A stretch of DNA of 64,000 nt from Paramacrobiotus metropolitanus (GCF_019649055.1 NW_026570236.1:744001-808000), one strand, 5' to 3'; shown: positions 21,105 through 35,478, counted from the stretch's first letter. Translations and numbers: made by a program. The notes: generated by a model not told the origin, from the sequence alone.

Positions 21105-22713
21105 TTCTGCAACCCGTCCGCTGGCCATTAGTGAGCGTATTTTAGGCAATGGAAACCTGATTAGCTGCGAAAATTGCGAATACAAATATTATACATATAA
21201 TTGCGTCACTTTCTTTTCCGAATTTCAGGCGCAACAGTACAGATAGATCTATCAAACGACGTTATACTTACTGCTTACCGCATCCTATACTGCTCTGTGT
21301 GGCATGGTACGTTAACGTTAGGTTCAAACTCTGCGGTGCATTCAGGTGACTTAATGTTTACTGACCATTCAGCTGTCAGGATTCGATGACATTTTAATGC
21401 ATTGCAATGTACTGAAATGTTCGCTTTTACAACAACAGAATGGTACTACTGTATGAAGCTCATTAGAACAGCTGACAACAAAGGGACAGTTATGAAATAA
21501 AACTGATGTCATAATTTAGTAAGCAGTACTAAGCACCCAGTTGACCTCGAAAGAAATTTTTACTGCCATGGAACCACCATCGGTTAAAATGGGATCCTAA
21601 TTGCTCCCAGAAGGGTGATGAGCGAAGTTGAGAAAAATTATTTTGATAGGCAGAAACGTTCTGGAATCTAGGATGAAAAAGTTGAATATGGAACTGAAAT
21701 CTGGAAACGACATGTATACTCGCTAAACAGATTTTGTTTTTAATTTGCCGCGCTTACATTGCAAAATATTTCAAAGCTCGTAAACTGTACTTCTACTGCA
21801 CCTCGTTCACACCAGATTATCGGTGTGCAGAAAAAATATCACAATCTGAAGAATAACTTCTGTCCTAGAGCAGAGCTGAGTAAGTAATGGAGTGCACCGC
21901 TGTTGGTTGGTATCAAATGAACGAAGCGAAGCCGGAAAAAATTTTTCATAATATAGATGTTGATTTCCACATTTTGGTTCAGAAACTTAGAAAATTTGAG
22001 TTTGGAAAATTACAATTTAAAAAGTCTATTAGCGGTTTGAAAATAAAGACGTTAGCTTTCCGCCAGTTTTTGTATGCGACAAACAACAGAATTGGAGTTT
22101 TGCCCATTTGCTTTTACTATGCTATTAATGCTTCACGGTTAAATAAGCACTAGCGCATTCTGTATTTCATACTATTTGTATTTTATTTAACTTGTACCCT
22201 CAGCAAAAGATCACGAAAGCAGGGTTCACCCAGTGCGATACTGAGGCTTTTGCATGGCTCAAGGTCTGCTACACCAGGAGTCCAAAAGCTTACAGAATAA
22301 ATGTATAGAACTGCAACCAGGAGGTTTGACTGGAAATATGAAGGAAATAAGTTGCAAAACATAATTTCTCTTGTTAAATGACATATGTACTGCCACAGAA
22401 AGATTTTTTATTCAAAGCACAAGGCAAGCGCTACTTTTAGCGAATTTAGGGCTTTCATGTATGTTTTTATTTTTCTGCACATCAGCTACGAAACCAATTA
22501 GATAGACGATTTGCTACCATCAAGAAGCGCGTGCTTTCCAGATAATTGGAAAACTGCAGCTTTTACGCAGGTAACAATGAAAGAGCTCGATGGATTAGTT
22601 TGAAGTTTTAGAATTCTGAGTGAGGTGTTAATTTTTGTGGTAAGCCGAAAGCGGTATTTTCTATAAAGCTGATAAGGAAAGCTATGCGAACACTAGCGTC
22701 CTTCTCATGTTCT
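21105..22713. other. intergenic between receptors 8 and 9
   Basis: About 1.6 kb. The part near 21250-21440 is the duplicate of the region upstream of receptor 6. An ORF at 21887-22153 (+) has no protein-like features and is not called. Confidence 0.4.
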
Positions 22714-23703
22714 CTACATTGTAAACAAGCTTATGCCGGCCATCCGCCATTTCGGAAAAGTTAAGAATACCAAGACAGGGTCCGCAATAGCCTGGAAACT
22801 AAATAAAACAGACACCGCTGATTGCACTTGAACGTCATATATTCCAAATGCACGCTGCAAAATAAAGTAAATTGTATATGGTCCCCAGAAGAGCAGGATG
22901 CTGACAGCTAAGGCTCCTGTGATCCTGTTTGCGTCATTCTCTAGACGTTTCCCTTGCCCGTCTGCGATCGTTCCCGTCACATTTGACCTTTGTACCGTTT
23001 GAGTTTGAGTATGAATTTGGTAACGTTGGCGTAATTTCCAAATAATTAGCGAAAGCGCTACGATGGTCACCGTAAAACATAGCACAACCACAGCCCTTTG
23101 TGTGGCGTCGGCGATTTCCTCGGTTACCGAATAAGCCGCTTCAAAATTAAAGCATTCGTCCAACAGGGTGACGTTACGAAAAATAACACTGAGGACTGCA
23201 CAAGGATATCCGATAGCCTGTGGTACAACCCAAATAATAGCCAGCACACATCCAGCAAAGCGAAAGGTCTGACAGTGGCGAAAGGTAACCGGTGCGATGA
23301 TCGCCAATATACGCTGTATGGCGATATTGGCATGATTAATAGTTTGCATTACCATGAAGACGTTAACATTGGACACGAAAGCAACACAAGCAGCAATTCC
23401 AATTGGAAACTGCGGATGGAAAGAAAGAATTGCCGATGCTGGACAGTCTATTCCATAAAAGATCATGTTAGCAGCAAGCAGACTTAAGAAATAGAAGTCA
23501 AACGGTGTCTTCGGGTTGACTTTAAAGATGAACGTGATACACAGAAACAGGTTGAGTGTGAACGCGGTAATGTCGATACACAGGAATGTCAGTAAGTAGG
23601 CAGTATTGTCCATAAGTTCCACGGAAAGACTAACATTACCACTGCCCGATCGATTCCAGTAATCGGTAACTGGAAAACCTTTGAAACCCGTAGTGTTGCT
23701 CAT
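22714..23703 (-). CDS. class A GPCR, array member 9
   Basis: Single-exon ORF, 329 aa, paralogue of receptor 7. The N-terminus has NTT, NRS and NVS glycosylation sites. The TM3 region Cys is in AACVAFVS and the loop-2 Cys in DECFNFEA. The DRY site is IQRILAIIAP, a further departure because the residue before Arg is Gln. TM6 is FWGPYTIYF and TM7 is IADPVLVFLTFPKW. It is intact and the last receptor in the array before protease B. Confidence 0.85.
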   Translation of the reverse strand: MSNTTGFKGFPVTDYWNRSGSGNVSLSVELMDNTAYLLTFLCIDITAFTLNLFLCITFIFKVNPKTPFDFYFLSLLAANMIFYGIDCPASAILSFHPQFPIGIAACVAFVSNVNVFMVMQTINHANIAIQRILAIIAPVTFRHCQTFRFAGCVLAIIWVVPQAIGYPCAVLSVIFRNVTLLDECFNFEAAYSVTEEIADATQRAVVVLCFTVTIVALSLIIWKLRQRYQIHTQTQTVQRSNVTGTIADGQGKRLENDANRITGALAVSILLFWGPYTIYFILQRAFGIYDVQVQSAVSVLFSFQAIADPVLVFLTFPKWRMAGISLFTM

Positions 23704-24576
23704 TTTACTAAGTAGCTCGGACTAATTAATTTGCAAAAAAAGTATTGTAAAACACAAGAAACGCTTACGTAAACACGAGCAAAATATGGTTTTGTGGAAA
23801 AATCGTATATGACGGATGACATTAATTTTAGACTCCGAGAGACACATGAACCAATACTCTGGCAGCCTGTAGCAGCGCTATAGGACGTGGCTGATTATAC
23901 AATGACTAGGATGTTGTATTTTCAGTTTCAATTTTGATTTCAATTTAAATCCGATCAGGTAGCTCATTTCGGCGCTTAGCCGGCTTATTCAGTATCCAGT
24001 TGATATTAATGCCCTTGTTTTACAAGCCACATAAAGTACACTAGTACATTAGTAGACATCATATTTCTCTAATACGTGTTAGCTGAGGATATCAGTTTTT
24101 ACAGAAACATGAACTCTGCTGCTCTAGTTCTGCATGTCACTGTTCATTAGCAATCCTTATTTCCTAGCTCCTTCGGGAAAAGGTCGACTCGAATTTACGG
24201 TGAATATTATGTACGTAAATATTTAGCGCGCGTCTAAATATTTTGAGCGCGGCATCCTGGCAGTAGAAATACGAATGCACCCTTACAATAAATTACCGAG
24301 GACTCTGTATACCAAGAATAAACAGTACTTCATAAATAATTCATTAATAATTAATAATTCGTTTTCTGGCTCTTTTGATCATTTGGAACTTCAAATATCA
24401 AATCTATTACTAGTAGTTTATCCTCCAAGCTGCTGTGATCAGTCGTAATTTTTTCAATCAGCAGATGTGCCGGGTGTTATAGTACTCGTATAACAGCTGC
24501 ATTTTTTCCAATCTTGTACAATTTATCTTTTCGAACTGGAATTGCTGTACAACACGAATACAAAAAGGAAGGCCAG
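23704..24576. other. intergenic between receptor 9 and protease B
   Basis: About 870 bp, AT-rich, with no recognisable gene or repeat. Confidence 0.4.
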
Positions 24577-26623
<2,047 letters not shown>

Positions 26624-28181
26624 GATAAACAGAAAAACACACGCAGTATATTAAATATAAACATGTATATTTTATTATACGAACACGCGCATTGTTAACG
26701 CGCGTAAATTAGACAACAGTTATCGAAGTGTAATTCTGCACGACAGTAATGACATCAAACCTGAAAGGTATAACGCTTTTGCGAAGTAATTATTTCTTCA
26801 TTTTACTTCGGACGGATGATTTATTGTGAATAAGAGAATCATCTGGCCATGGAACTCCGGTACCATTAATTTGTGACTCTTCACTTTTGTAGCAAGACTG
26901 TTTTCCATCTTGATGTGCGACGTTCGTTTTCAAATAAGTAAATGCCGGCAACGGCTACTTGCATTATTGCGGCGCTTTGAACCGCTTTGTTCGTTCGAAA
27001 TACAAAATGCACAATTTTTGAAAGGGCAATAATTACTGCTACATATGATAGCGTAGGTGTTAGAAGATTACTAATTAAACAAAGTGATTCTAGTCATTGA
27101 TGTACAGTCCTTTGTACCAGTTCTTCTAAAAACTTCGGCAAGCTTCTTTGCACTTGACACGGAATCAGTAATCACCCGTGTTTACCATTATACATAATTG
27201 TTATTGTTGTCTTTTAGTGCTTCCCGTATTATTAAGCACCCTGCAATCTATTAGTAACTGTTAAAGTTATCCCAAAACACCACATTATGCATTATTATTT
27301 TGTTCTACATCTACTGAGCATTTACGCAGATGTAAAATCTACATAATATACTACTAACAATAAATACAGCAGTGCACTGCGAAACTAATAGCTAATATTT
27401 AAAAAAAGCCAACAGAGTACTAACTACGACCAAGACAGACAGTTTACGTTGTGTAAAAACCAATAACTTGCAAAATATTGCGGCGTATTACCCTAGGGTA
27501 CGGGGTTTTTATATGGATCGGTGGCGCTCTACAATAGGAGCGACTGAATTATTTATGCATTCTGAATAAGCAATTTTGTGGGCACAGTTGTATTTGTACT
27601 TGTAAGCTTGTAGCTAGCTGCAGTGTACGGATGCGATACCCTGTGCATTACATAATAACATCCATTCTAAACTAAAGCGTTGGTACCACACAGCAAGTAT
27701 CGTATATCAACAAATTAGTCAACAATAACCGTTATAGTATTAAACCATTACCAAGATCGTATTAACCATTTCCTCAACTCGTGAAGTTCTGCATCACTAA
27801 TAACAAAAACATACAGATTGTCTGCATTACTTTGGCAATGAAGATCTACAACCGTAAAGCACGCTATCAAGAAATAAAATAATGTGTTATCACTTATCAT
27901 TTGTGAAATGACTGATAGGTTATTGGCTTATTGCCGCGCTGCATCCATGCATACCATGTTGACTTTTTAAGAGTATCAGGACAGCCAGCTAAAGAAGGCA
28001 AATGATACCCGTATTTAGGGATAATTTCAAGGTATATACGGCCGATTTTGAGCTAACTCCTTCATCGTGTCGAATTTTATATTTGTTGTGTATTCTTATC
28101 TACAGCGTCAGCCGCCAGGTATACTTGTTCTATAACTATCTGCATATATTCTTCGTAGTCAGAGGTATCGGAACATTTGTT
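26624..28181. other. divergent intergenic region, protease B and integrin-like gene
   Basis: About 1.5 kb lies between two divergently transcribed genes and must contain both promoters. No beta-propeller or other integrin-alpha exons are visible here on the plus strand, which matters for the interpretation of the next gene. Confidence 0.5.
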
Positions 28182-30083
28182 ATGTTCCGGAGGATGGGAC
28201 TGGCACGCGCTAGTTTCCCCAGTGTGGTGGGTGTGCTGTTATTGGCGCTTTATCCAGCGCACTGTAATTATCATACAATTACAATTCTTGGAGAATCGGA
28301 ACCAGACGTTATCGAAGTTCTTCGGAGTGCCTACAAACCAGTTCCAAAAATACAAAAAGTCGAAGAAATCGGCAGTTTATTTCATCACACTTTTACAGTA
28401 AGTACGTACGCAAGCATAAAAGTGCTTAAGTGTTGACAAGGGGCAGTGATTCTCGATTAATAAGTCAATAATTGCGTTAAGAGACTTTTAAAGAGTTTAT
28501 TTAAAGCTTCGCGGTACGTATCGCGGTTTTGTTAAATACTGGCCTTCACGGCTCGACATTTTAGATTGATAAGAGAGAGTAATCTTCACTAGGATATTCT
28601 GATAAAATCGATCTTTGAGTTATTTTTTTTAATTTTTTCTCTTTTTATGTATTTGTTTTGAAGGTAATTTCGCTGCAGGTTCACAACACAGGAGAATGGC
28701 CGTCACAGGACAGCCGACTGCTGGTGCAGTGGCCTTACAGCGTCCGGAACCCTCAGGAAGTGGAAGAACAACTGACTTATTTTGAAAGCGATATCATTGT
28801 TCAGGTAATTCAAGGGACGGTTATAGTTCTGTTTCATGTACTGTAACTATGCATTCCTATGCGGTGACATTTGGTTTATTTAGCTTGACGATGCACATTA
28901 AAATACAGCTGCACGATGCACATACAACTTATTGTTAGCATATCAGTTTTATGTGTGCGAAAAGGTGTACAGTACACACCATGATAACGTGGACTATGGA
29001 GTTAGGACTTACGAAGTATGAAAACAGAGTAAATAACGCTTTTAACATTAAGTACGGTAGTTATTGCTGTCAACAGTATATACATTTTCTACAGTACTTT
29101 TACGAGTCCATCTAGCACGCGACTTAAAACGGCAATGCAGAACTAGTAAAGCACTCGTATTCGGTATTATTAGATGTATTCGGAAAAAATCCAAGAAATG
29201 CTGACGTGAACACAAACACTGTCCTGGTAAATTTTCGAATGACGTTATCATCATCGTAGGATCTTTCCACTGGACTTGAAATACTATCGAACTGTTCGCT
29301 GCCAGAGATTCTGCATAATCCTCCAAAGTTTGCAGTGAGTACGGTCCCACTTTTTTCACGCGTCATGTTGTTCATTAAGTTTTCGTTTGGATTCATAGAA
29401 AAAACGGAGAAGCGTAACTCCAACCGACCAACTCAGCAACACCAAAGGGCAAACGCCATTCTCCAAAGCTGCAACTTCACCGTGGCATTTTCACCTGGTA
29501 AACGCTGAGATGTACATTTTCTAGGCAGTTTAAATTTCGCGTGAAGTTAATCAGTTTGCTGAACTAAAAACAGAGCTGCAATCACTCCCGGGTCAACTGC
29601 GTGCCGCTGACATGCGACCTTCCGCCAATCGGCGCAGACCAAAAGATCGTCGTCAAGATCGCGGCCAGACTATGGGAGAGCACATTAATCCAAGACCTCG
29701 CACCGTTCCATACGATTCATATTCACTCCCTCGCCACACTATACTTAAATCCTCCATTAGAGTTGCGTCACAAACGATCCCTACCGGCAGTTTACGTTAC
29801 GAGTGCGGAATTAACGGCTGTCATCGAACCGGTACGATCGGAAGATCCAGGACGAAATTGGGAGGGTCCGTTTTTTGGCATTGTTTTTGCCGCTATAATC
29901 CTACTGCTAGTGATATTTACCGTGAACGCTAGAAGATCAGCAAAATTCCGGGAGGAGCGGCACAAAAACGCTACGAACCGGAGAAGCAGAACACGGAGTC
30001 CAGCAAGGCCAATGTATTCTGTTGTTAAATTTGCAAAAGTAGCAGAGCCACTGCTGGAAGGGCAAGCCACGACGACCGTTTAA
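28182..30083 (+). CDS. short integrin-alpha-like membrane protein (calf-2 + TM)
   Basis: Exons read with confidence are 28182-28397, 28679-28804 and 29574-30083, all phase 0. A further phase-0 candidate at 29399-29497 carries a furin-like KKRRS. The start gives a signal peptide (VVGVLLLALYPAHC). Next comes a calf-2-like stretch: a GESEPDV motif, then EEIGSLFHHTFT, VHNTGEWPS and VQWPYSV, which line up with the order of motifs in integrin alpha calf-2 domains. The last exon has CVPLTCDLPPIG, ARLWESTL, a TM helix (FFGIVFAAIILLLVIF) and a basic tail. The conserved GFFKR after the TM is missing; the tail begins NARRSAKF. Beta-propeller, thigh and calf-1 domains are absent. It may be a genuine mini-protein with its own signal peptide, or a partial duplicate. 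Confidence 0.65.
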
Positions 30084-31213
30084 AGGCTGTTCGAAGACTT
30101 GCCAATCAGTTAAAGAAAAATCTCGCCGACAATTGAAAGCCCTGAACCCGGTTACCCATTCAAGTTAATATTGACTGTGCCTTTAATATTATTTTGGCTC
30201 CTTATGTTGGAAAGCAAATTCAGCAATCATTTCATTATACATGTATGAAGTACTCTGTACATAATAATGATGTTCTATCCTAGCAATACCCCTTATAACA
30301 AATCCGCTGCCATAATTATACGACATTTATGAAGGCGTCCGCTGTTTAATAACCTTAATTAAGCGATCTCTAATTAAGCCAGCAACTGATGGTTCCGAAG
30401 GAATTAGACATCCACGAGAATATTATCGACAACAACTGAATGGAAAAGTGAAACACATTCCATCAGTTGCTGGCTTCCGCACTCTGCTGCCGGTGAACTT
30501 CATTTCGACTGCACATTCGTTGTAATTCATTGTTCATTCATTGTAATGTACATAAAATCAACTGCACCTTACATTTCCACTTCTGGTATTACTAAAGGTC
30601 TGTAAATCTGCAGCAATGAGCAAGAAAAACTTGTAAAATGGCGCATGCTTTGCACTCGTACACGAACACTTGAGGAAATGCAAGCACTAAAAAGATATTG
30701 CAGCTCAAGCGCATCTGCATATGACAACTGGGTATAGCAAGGCACCTGGGGAATCGAAACAAAGAACATTTATTTGTTTTTGCATTTGCGGCGATTAATC
30801 ATCAGTCATCACACATCGGCCAGTTGTTTAATCTGCGGGAATAAAGCACCAGGATGGTCGGATTACAACGTCAACACGGTACTCTGACAACCTAGCCGAC
30901 ATAGTGCAGAAGTGCTCTCTCAATGGAATCGATTTTTGGCAAGCATTTTTGCAGTGCATTTCTACGAATATCAGTTTTTAACAGTTTTTGTCTGTACTGA
31001 ATTCCGCTGCAGTGATGCATTATTCAACAATTCGTGTGAAATTATGAACAAAACGCTGTGTGTAGTGTTATGTCAGAATGTGTCACACCTATTTGAAACG
31101 ATTCAGTATCAGTGTAATGAAAAACTATACAGTTGCGCATTGAACTGATCGTTGGATAATGCGGTATTTTTCCGAGTTTCTCCAAACAAAACCGTTATCT
31201 GTACAAGCCCAAA
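30084..31213. other. intergenic between integrin-like and IR genes
   Basis: About 1.1 kb containing the 3' region of the integrin-like gene, a 17-bp perfect inverted repeat (listed separately) and the presumed promoter of the IR gene. No gene is seen. Confidence 0.45.
30376..30476. repeat. 17-bp perfect inverted repeat, 67-bp loop
   Basis: AAGCCAGCAACTGATGG at 30376-30392 is repeated inverted at 30460-30476. It lies about 300 bp past the stop codon of the integrin-like gene. It could be an RNA hairpin in a 3' UTR or a small transposon remnant. Confidence 0.7.
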
Positions 31214-34200
31214 ATGAGGACACTGAGATGGACATCCTTAGTCTACTTGGTTCTGTTAGGTTTACTGCACTTCATAGTGCGGTCACCATGGTCTGCACAT
31301 CTTGCTAGCGCCCAAAAGTTTGGTAACTCCATGCCAATTTTCTACCAGATGGTTTTGCTGATTATCTTACGGGTTGCACACATTTCCAAGTGCTCTGTGT
31401 GTTTTACTGATTGCATGTACTTTCAGGTATCCTGGATGCCATTGAAGAAGCGGAAGGTATTCTGGGAACTGGGATTAGCAGCGAATCGAATTCTCAGACA
31501 CTGTCGCATCTCTATGATATCCGGGAATTTCTCGGCCAACCTGTAACGAAAGGTCATAAAAAATGATTATTAACTTTTGCAAATCTGATTATCTATAATG
31601 ATGAGGTATACGTAACTGTACTTATAGTCTTGTGATATTATGTAAGTAAATATATGTATATAATCGACGCCCAAAACATTCTATCAATGAATAGCATAGC
31701 CGAAGCTTATTGTACGGTGTTTACACTTTACAGTATGTGAGACACTGGATCTTCTAAGTGATCTTCTCTATATCACTACGGAATCTTGTATGCCTCCTCG
31801 AATTGTGAGAAGCATCCGAAATCCTGTTATACTGATACCCACCAGATCCAGTATGGGGGATGACCGCGAAGGCTGTGTCGCCCAGTCAACCACACCAGCA
31901 TCCGTTGATGGCTTTTCCAATCTGTTCCCCTTTTATATGTTTGGATATGGATTATCCGAGATCGTACCGGGTATCATCAGTCAGGGTTTTCGTTGGGACA
32001 ACGCTGTGGTTATTCATATGTGCGATGGAGAATCCTTTTGCGGTAAGTACTCATGCAATGCAGAGCATGCATTGAATCATTATGCAAGAGTTGAGGATAC
32101 AGGACTACATAAAATGCCGTCATATGACGGCATTTTATGTAGTCCTGTATCCTCAACTCTTGCATAATGATTCACGCTTATGCGATATCCTTTGGCCCAC
32201 GTTATTTTATTCCAGACCGTACGTTTTAAAAACGTTGGGTAAAAACTAAAGCAAACAATCTCCTGTACAATCAGTGTCTTACCAGGTCGTGAAGAAATGG
32301 AGGCGACCATCGAGCGGCTCCATGCCCAGTTTGTTACTACGCTTCAGTGTTGGCTGCAACCGCGCGATGCACAGCAGTTCAACCTTCTCTTTGGAGAGTG
32401 CTTGCAGTTGCTCACTTTGCTTCCCAATGCTGACCGGAGGATTCTAATCGTCCCACACACCAAAAACAACGTTATCGCAGCTTCTTTAAAAGTTGTAAGA
32501 GCGTTTAATAGCTGTGGCAATTACGTTAATCCAATAATACCGAAACGATACAGTACCACAAGCTTTCCGTATCGTATTACAGTAACATCGCGGAATGCGA
32601 AATGACGTAGTGCACGGGCTGTTAGTTATATACGAGTTAGTTATATAATGGAATATCGCATGAGCCAAGTCAATGAAAGTCGCACCTACAAGAAAATCAA
32701 ATTTCATTTTATGATACTTTTTGATTTGATTCCAACAAAATGTTGCTACTAAATCTTGCTTTTTAGATGACAGACATGTTGGTTTTAAACATGTTGGCAG
32801 AAGTCACCTTTGTCCTGCCATCCTGGTACCAAATAACCGAGCAGGACTTTCTGATCATCAAAGACCGTGACATCGTGCGTGTCGTACGCTGGCGCGCTGA
32901 GTACTGGTTGTCATCAGTCACCAGTCGCATCGTGCAGCACTACGTGGATTTTTGGATGAATTCCGCTCCCTTAAAACCAGAAGCTACAAACATCTACAGC
33001 AAGCAGATGTCGCTCGCTGGCCTTCTGTCAACAATCTCCACGACGGAGTATTACTCTCGCGTAATCGAGTCGCGAGGTCAAAACAGACATAGCGTCTGCG
33101 GGAACAACACATCTCCATCACCTGAAATTCAAGAGGTCATGCGAGAACTGGCAAAATTGCTGTCCTGCTCAGAAAACGCCGGATGGGAAGTGTGCACAAG
33201 TTATTCCGTGACGCGCTACGACATTGACCCGATGGACAACATGCCGCATGTTTATAATACGGGGATCTGGTACGTGGGTAACCAATCATACCACGGAATG
33301 AGTTATCGCAGCGTGAACGATCTGGGTGGTCGGATGCTGACCGTGGTGTCAATGGAGTTACCGCCGTTCATGGCCAAGAATGAAACCGCTTTCCAATTAC
33401 TCAGCAGCGGAGCGGCGTCCGTTTCTGATAAGCAGTATCTGTACCATGGAATAATACCGAATATGCTACAGACTTTATCACGAGTTCTTAACTTCAGGTT
33501 CGGGCATTGTCATTAAAAACATTAACTAGCAACTTAAAGAAACTATGCCGTTTTCTTTTGTGATAGGGTAAACTTACATCTTTTCAAAATTTAACGTCGC
33601 TTTACTCGCTGCGCTAAGCTCTGCGCAAAAAGTATGCAGACGTAGAGTCCTAATGCTTAACTAATCGTTACAGATATAAAATCATTTTCCCACCCAGTGG
33701 AGACAATTTCTACGGTAGCCGCGATACCAACGGATCATGGAACGGAATGGTCGGCATGCTAGCGCGAGGTGAAGTGGAGATGGTTGCGGCTGACCTCACC
33801 ATCACCGCAGAACGCGAGGAAGTTGTCCATTTCACCGTACCGTTCTTCGAAGATCCCATTACTGTTCTGCTTCCCCGAAGCGAGTTCGATAAGAGTTTGT
33901 TCACATTCCTTCTTCCTTTCAATAAAATTGTGAGTAGTAATATGCAGCATCATATATGACATTGATCACATTATGTACACCAACATTTTATGAATGCCTG
34001 TTGAAATATTTGCCGGTAACGAAAAGGTACGCATTTTTTACCACAATCGCTTTTGCACAGGTATGGATCTGTGTCATCGGAGTCGTCGCGCTCTCCGGTC
34101 CTCTGTTGTACTTTTTCAGCCGTCTTTCTCCATATTACCCGGCAACTGGCAAACCTAACCATTTCGCTTCCCTCTCCGAAGCGTACATGTACTGCTACGG

Positions 34201-35277
34201 TGCCATCGTCTCGCAAGGTGGTCAGATCACACCGGACTCCGATTCCGCTCGGATATTTATGGCCTTCTGGTGGTTGTTTGGTATTTGCACGGTAGCCACG
34301 TACTCCGGTAATCTGATCGCCTTTCTGACGTTTCCCGGGCGACTGCAGTTCATCGACAATTTCGATGACTTCGTGTATCAGAGTAACATCCAACCGGTGG
34401 TCACTCGTAATTCCTACATCGAGATTGCATTTCGCACAGCGGAGAAACAGATCTATCGGGATATCTGGAAAAAGATTACCAAAAATCCGGAAGCCGGTTT
34501 GGTGGATGAATATGATACCGCTGTACAGATGGTTTCCAGATTGAAATATGGATATATTGGACAACAAGCCAATATGCGGGTCACGATTGCGGAGGATTCC
34601 GAGTTACCGGGTCAGTGTCGGTTCGCGATGATGCGGAAAGCCATCGAAAAGTCGAAATACGCTCTTGGATTTCGCAGAGGCACAAATTACGCGCCTCTCT
34701 TCGACAAATGGTACGATACTAATTTCACGAGCAAAAATCTATTAAATTACAATGTAGTATCACGAATGCTTCTTTAGTGTACGATAGTCCTGAATTTTAA
34801 GCGTGTCAGCAGTAGAATGCGTTTTTTGTACTTGCACTCGTGGTGATCTTGATTAAAATACCAAGAAAATTATTGCAGCATAGTGAGCACAAACTACAAA
34901 GTAAATGCTAAAATATTTAAATTTTTAGGATACAACGTTTGGTCTTCTCTGGATTAATTGCGCACTGGGCGGACCGCGAATGGCAAGGTAACTATAAACC
35001 AAAGCGCTGTCAGCAGCAGCTGGAAAGCCGCCCGGACGAAATCCGCAAAGTGCAGATCGAGGATGTTATCGGCGTGTACATCTGCTGGGCTGTCGGTTTG
35101 ACCCTGGCTTGTATTCTCTTTGCGGCTGAAAGGTTGACCCTCACCTCACACCGCTTGGGTCGGGCATGCCGGAATTTCTTCAATAAACGAAGCAAAGCCG
35201 GGACGGAAACCTCGCCGCAAAGTTTTGATTTAAAGGTCATTACGTTAAATAACGGGATGGTTCTGGAATCGCGGTGA
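31214..35277 (+). CDS. ionotropic receptor (IR-type iGluR channel subunit)
   Basis: Eight exons fit in phase: 31214-31322, 31427-31552, 31734-32042, 32286-32494, 32767-33497, 33674-33929, 34061-34710 and 34929-35277, giving 912 aa. The end of exon 2 uses a weak GT site chosen by phase. Order: signal peptide; divergent N-terminal domain to about residue 440; ligand-binding S1 (LTVVSMELPPF to DLTITAEREEVVHF, with the ligand-contacting Arg retained); TM1 (VWICVIGVVALSG); pore loop (YCYGAIVSQGG); TM3 ending ATYSGNLIAFLTF; S2; and TM4 (VIGVYICWAVGLTLACILF) near 845. TYSGNLIAFLTF in place of the synaptic SYTANLAAF marks it as an IR rather than a synaptic receptor, perhaps IR93a-like, which is unproven. 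IRs form ligand-gated cation channels in sensory cells of protostomes. Confidence 0.88.
32073..32174. repeat. perfect 102-bp palindrome in intron 3 of the IR gene
   Basis: Two 51-bp arms are exact reverse complements with no spacer, centred at CATATG (32121-32126). The arms start TGAATCATTATGCAAGAG. No target duplication is evident. It is a foldback MITE, a replication product, or a read artefact; it does not disturb the exon phases on either side. Confidence 0.9.
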
Positions 35278-35478
35278 TGTACTTAATATCGTGCTTTGAT
35301 ACCTCTCATTCACTTTTTAACATACTTTACCAAATATAATTTAATGATCTCAATCAACCAAAGCGCATTTCGTACAGACATTCTGAAGACGGCACTTGCT
35401 TTTGATGCTGCAAGTTACACCGCTGCTATTGTGAAGACAAAAGTTTTGGCTTTTTAATTGAACTCCTGTTCTTTTTTT

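Noticed and set aside
21887-22153. 88-aa plus-strand ORF
   Set aside because: AT-rich composition, no domain, no signal peptide, not conserved in the duplicated block.
29048-29423. Minus-strand ORFs of about 100 aa within the integrin-like gene
   Set aside because: No recognisable domain, and they overlap intronic sequence and a candidate exon of the plus-strand gene.
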